Below, one piece after another: positions 61,947 through 64,000 of a DNA stretch of 64,000 nt. Made by a program: the position numbers and the translations under genes. The notes under the pieces were generated by a model. The model was not told where the DNA came from and made no database searches. It saw nothing but the letters and a program-made list of their open reading frames with translations. The DNA lies in IMG/VR virus record IMGVR_UViG_3300035670_000044, positions 62,001 through 126,000 of that record; one strand, written 5' to 3'. This DNA is from a virus. Position 1 is the first letter of the stretch. Each line of letters opens with the position of its first letter.

Positions 61947-62342
61947 ATGCTTACCACACTTTCCCGAATCCTGTCCGAAGAATCCCTTCTCCGCCCCGCC
62001 CTTTTCTCTACCATCCCCGCGACCAAAAGCTCCAACCCGATCCGATACAACGTCAGGGTCGACGAGGCTGACAACAGCGCGGTGTACGAAGTTGCGCTGC
62101 CGGGATACGGCAAGTCGGATGTCGAAGTCCGGTATTCAGCCAACAGGCTGACGATCTCGAGCGATAAGTCGGACCGGGATGAGTCCGGGTACGTGGTCCA
62201 GACATTTGCCAAACGTCCCTTCTCCCTCTCCTGGTCTGTTTTGGACGCGAAGGTCGCCTCAGCCACCATGGTTGACGGAGTCCTTCGGGTCGTTATGTCA
62301 AGGGACGATAACAGAACCTCTGAACTCATCCCGGTCACCTGA
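61947..62342 (+). CDS. Hsp20-family small heat-shock protein, 131 aa
   Basis: Residues about 35-128 form an alpha-crystallin domain: IRYNVRVDEADNSAVYEVAL, then LPGYGKSDVEV, RLTIS, and the late motif ATMVDGVLRVVM (A-x-x-x-G-V-L). Phage Hsp20 proteins are typical of cyanophages and are thought to protect proteins or membranes during infection. The start lies downstream of the palindromic site shared with the thioredoxin-sigma operon, which suggests joint regulation. The C-terminal IxI motif is not obvious. Confidence 0.85.
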   Translation: MLTTLSRILSEESLLRPALFSTIPATKSSNPIRYNVRVDEADNSAVYEVALPGYGKSDVEVRYSANRLTISSDKSDRDESGYVVQTFAKRPFSLSWSVLDAKVASATMVDGVLRVVMSRDDNRTSELIPVT

Positions 62343-62348
62343 GTCGTG

Positions 62349-62357
62349 TGCTAGGCT
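62349..62357 (+). promoter_or_regulatory. Class B extended -10 (TGCTAGGCT) before MoxR-type ATPase
   Basis: 22 nt before ATG 62380, in the 37-bp gap after hsp20. Confidence 0.45.
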
Positions 62358-62379
62358 TCTCACAGGTACACAACCAACA

Positions 62380-63384
62380 ATGCTCACGATCAACCTGTCC
62401 GAAGCCAGCAAGCACCTTAACTCCATCATTCGCGGGGGTATGAAAACCTCCGTGATGATGTGGGGAGCCCCTGGAATCGGCAAGAGCTCTATCGTCAACG
62501 CGGTGGCCAAAGAAAATGACATGGAGGTAATCGATGTCCGGCTTAGCCAGCTTGCCCCAACCGACCTCCGGGGTCTCCCGTACGTGGAGGGTGGATCCGC
62601 CCACTTCGCCCCTCCCAGCTTCCTCCCGCAATCCGGACGTGGCATCCTGTTCCTGGACGAAATCAACCTGGCCCCCCCAGCCGTCCAGAATGTCGGTATG
62701 CAGCTTGTGCTTGACCGACGAGTAGGCGACTACGTACTCCCAGACGACTGGTTCGTGATTGCTGCTGGTAACCGTGTTGAGGACCGGGCTGCTGTATCCC
62801 AAATGCCCGCCCCTCTGGCTAACCGCTTCATCCACTTCACAATCGAGCATGACCTGGGGTCGTGGAAAGAGTACGCGTTGACGACTGGTGTCAAGGAGGA
62901 GATCATCTCGTTCCTGAACTTCCGTCCTACCCTTCTGCACTCTTTCAACAAAAACGCAATCGCCTGGCCAAGTCCTCGTTCCTGGGACTTCGCTTCTGAC
63001 CTGATGAAGATCGGTCTTCCGGTAGATTCCGCTGTTGGTGAAGGAGCAGCCGCTGAGTTCAAGAACTTCGTGAAGATCTACAGCAAACTTCCGGATGTCG
63101 AGAAGGTTCTGGCTGGCGACAAGTCAGTCAAGATGCCCAAGGAACCATCCATCTTGTTCGCTATCACTGGCGCTCTGGTAAACCGCTCTGAAACCGCCGA
63201 CAACTTCTTTAACGGCATGATGTGGCTCATCGACGCCGCCACTGAGGACTACGTTGGGGTGTATATGTCGGACGCTCTGGTTCGGATGAAGAGCATGGGA
63301 GTCCAGGGAGCCTTTATCTCGAAGGTGACCAAGAGCCCCGAGGCCAAGAAATTTGTGGCCAAGTACCAGGAGCTTCTTCGGTAG
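62380..63384 (+). CDS. MoxR-type AAA+ ATPase, 334 aa
   Basis: Walker A GAPGIGKSS at 29-37, Walker B ILFLDEIN at 89-96, sensor Asn131 (AAGNRVED) and an Arg finger at 149 (ANRF) match the MoxR branch of AAA+ proteins. These act as chaperones that activate partner proteins, usually with a VWA protein, which is not seen here; the partner may be off-window. ATG 62380 is chosen over an upstream open frame by the -10 element and the hsp20 overlap. A strong terminator follows the gene. Confidence 0.85.
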   Translation: MLTINLSEASKHLNSIIRGGMKTSVMMWGAPGIGKSSIVNAVAKENDMEVIDVRLSQLAPTDLRGLPYVEGGSAHFAPPSFLPQSGRGILFLDEINLAPPAVQNVGMQLVLDRRVGDYVLPDDWFVIAAGNRVEDRAAVSQMPAPLANRFIHFTIEHDLGSWKEYALTTGVKEEIISFLNFRPTLLHSFNKNAIAWPSPRSWDFASDLMKIGLPVDSAVGEGAAAEFKNFVKIYSKLPDVEKVLAGDKSVKMPKEPSILFAITGALVNRSETADNFFNGMMWLIDAATEDYVGVYMSDALVRMKSMGVQGAFISKVTKSPEAKKFVAKYQELLR

Positions 63385-63406
63385 ACTGAGGTTGTTACTT
63401 AATGTC

Positions 63407-63433
63407 AGCGGGGGCTTTGTCCCCCGCTTTTTT
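63407..63433 (+). terminator. Strong rho-independent terminator
   Basis: AGCGGGGG (63407-63414) pairs perfectly with CCCCCGCT (63421-63428) around CTTTGT, followed by TTTTT. It also lies at the 3' end of the converging GIY-YIG gene. Confidence 0.92.
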
Positions 63434-63439
63434 ATTATT

Positions 63440-64000
63440 TCAGTCCCCTCTAAGTTGTTTTCTCCTAATCCAACCCTTATGGCGGGCTCTTATTCCATTC
63501 TTTACATTACTTAGCTTTGAAACTAAAAGATTATCTTCTGGGTACCTTTTAGACAAATCCAAAGCACAAGTTTTCTCTACAACTCCATATTTTTCGTTAT
63601 ACCAATCTATTTCAATTACAACTCTCTTTTTATTTTCAAATCTTTTAAGTTTCCACTCTTCGGATTGTTTTTTATTATATTGTGGGTGATTTATCCCGCT
63701 ATGTTTAAGCGACAAAATTCTCTTAGTTTCATCTGTATGCTTTTTTCCAAACCATGGGCTTTTCTCCCCTGTTTTCCCAAACATGTGATTTTTGTCCCCC
63801 CTTAGTCCATTCGATATACGGAGTTTTTCCTCTCCTGTTCGGGGTTTCCCATACTGGGGATGATTCTCCCAACTCATTCCTTTGGATATTTTTTCCCTGG
63901 TTTCCGTAGTTCTTTTGTATCCGGAAGGCCCTTGTCCACCATCTGATTTATTTCTTAGCACGGACCAACCTTCTTTAGTATCCAATCTACCATAAAATCT
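63440..64000 (-). CDS. GIY-YIG homing endonuclease 4, N-terminus cut by window end
   Basis: The frame is open to the window end, where it reads RFYGRLDTKEGWSVLRNKSD, the end of the GIY-YIG domain seen in gene 1. NUMOD3 repeats (HPQYGKP, NHMFGKTGEKSPWFGKK) follow, then a DWYNEKYGVVEKTC....HKGW module. It is very AT-rich. The opposite orientation and position behind a terminator set it apart from the other three, which are on the plus strand before promoters. Confidence 0.85.
   Translation of the reverse strand, partial: RFYGRLDTKEGWSVLRNKSDGGQGPSGYKRTTETREKISKGMSWENHPQYGKPRTGEEKLRISNGLRGDKNHMFGKTGEKSPWFGKKHTDETKRILSLKHSGINHPQYNKKQSEEWKLKRFENKKRVVIEIDWYNEKYGVVEKTCALDLSKRYPEDNLLVSKLSNVKNGIRARHKGWIRRKQLRGD

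Noticed and set aside
62179-62379. N-terminal extension of the MoxR-type gene
   Set aside because: Overlaps hsp20 in another frame; the conserved protein begins at ATG 62380 and a -10 box lies between.
1-64000. tRNA genes, CRISPR arrays, integrase, insertion sequences
   Set aside because: No cloverleaf-like gap, no regularly spaced repeats, and no recombinase or transposase motif seen by eye; intergenic gaps are nearly all under 130 bp. A tRNAscan run would settle the tRNA question.

Overview
The window is a piece of a large double-stranded DNA genome of a tailed bacteriophage with a contractile (myovirus-type) tail. Genes are packed tightly on both strands, with no rRNA, tRNA, integrase or CRISPR seen. 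Phage hallmarks are a large terminase subunit, gp25-, gpI-, gpJ- and gpV-like baseplate proteins, a hub protein carrying cell-wall hydrolases, a tape-measure protein, a collar-type tail fiber, an endolysin and a phage replication set. A cyanobacterial host is likely: the window carries a small protein with the cyanobacterial Mo-nitro_C signature, the usual cyanophage auxiliary genes (phoH, hsp20-like, nrdA/nrdB, thioredoxin), and start codons that mostly lack Shine-Dalgarno sequences and follow pyrimidines. Major capsid, portal, sheath, tube and DNA polymerase genes are not seen, so the genome extends beyond both ends, and genes are cut at both ends.

Layout. 1-10.1 kb (+): four large putative virion proteins, one with leucine-rich-repeat-like segments. 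10.1-13.2 kb (-): a 1033-residue virion protein with a PA14-like stretch. 13.2-14.9 kb: a small membrane protein (+), PhoH (-) and a P-loop NMP-kinase-like protein (-). 15.0-19.8 kb (+): small virion proteins and a 1020-residue hub protein with M23 and tail-lysozyme regions. 19.8-21.5 kb (-): a three-gene operon of thioredoxin, sigma factor and a DCL-like/nuclease-like protein. 21.6-30.3 kb (-): terminase followed upstream by baseplate genes V, I, J and a LysM-like protein. 30.4-36.4 kb (+): a small virion protein, a 1722-residue fiber and the Mo-nitro_C-like protein. 36.4-50.7 kb (+): a candidate ssDNA-binding protein, nrdB, nrdA with an internal glutaredoxin, dUTPase, HNH nucleases, a 5'-3' exonuclease, an SF3 helicase and an archaeo-eukaryotic-type primase, with two GIY-YIG homing endonucleases interspersed. 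50.7-60.1 kb (+): baseplate/tube-type protein, tape measure, gp25-like protein and prohead-like proteins, with a third GIY-YIG gene. 60.2-63.4 kb (+): a candidate holin, a three-domain endolysin, Hsp20 and a MoxR-type ATPase, then a strong terminator and a fourth, partial GIY-YIG gene (-).

The most unusual feature is regulatory. A compact element, GTTGAAAGC-N2-TATAGA(A/G), occurs 14 times on both strands, almost only in intergenic gaps, mostly 19-27 nt before a start codon and mainly before virion genes. A second class, an extended -10 TGnTAnnnT without a clear -35 box, precedes nucleotide-metabolism, replication, lysis and homing-endonuclease genes. The phage also encodes a sigma-70-family protein that may read one of these classes. 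A third element, the palindrome AGTAC-N4-GTACT, lies at the promoters of the thioredoxin-sigma operon and of hsp20. The three complete homing-endonuclease genes each end with a stop codon inside or touching the promoter of the next gene.
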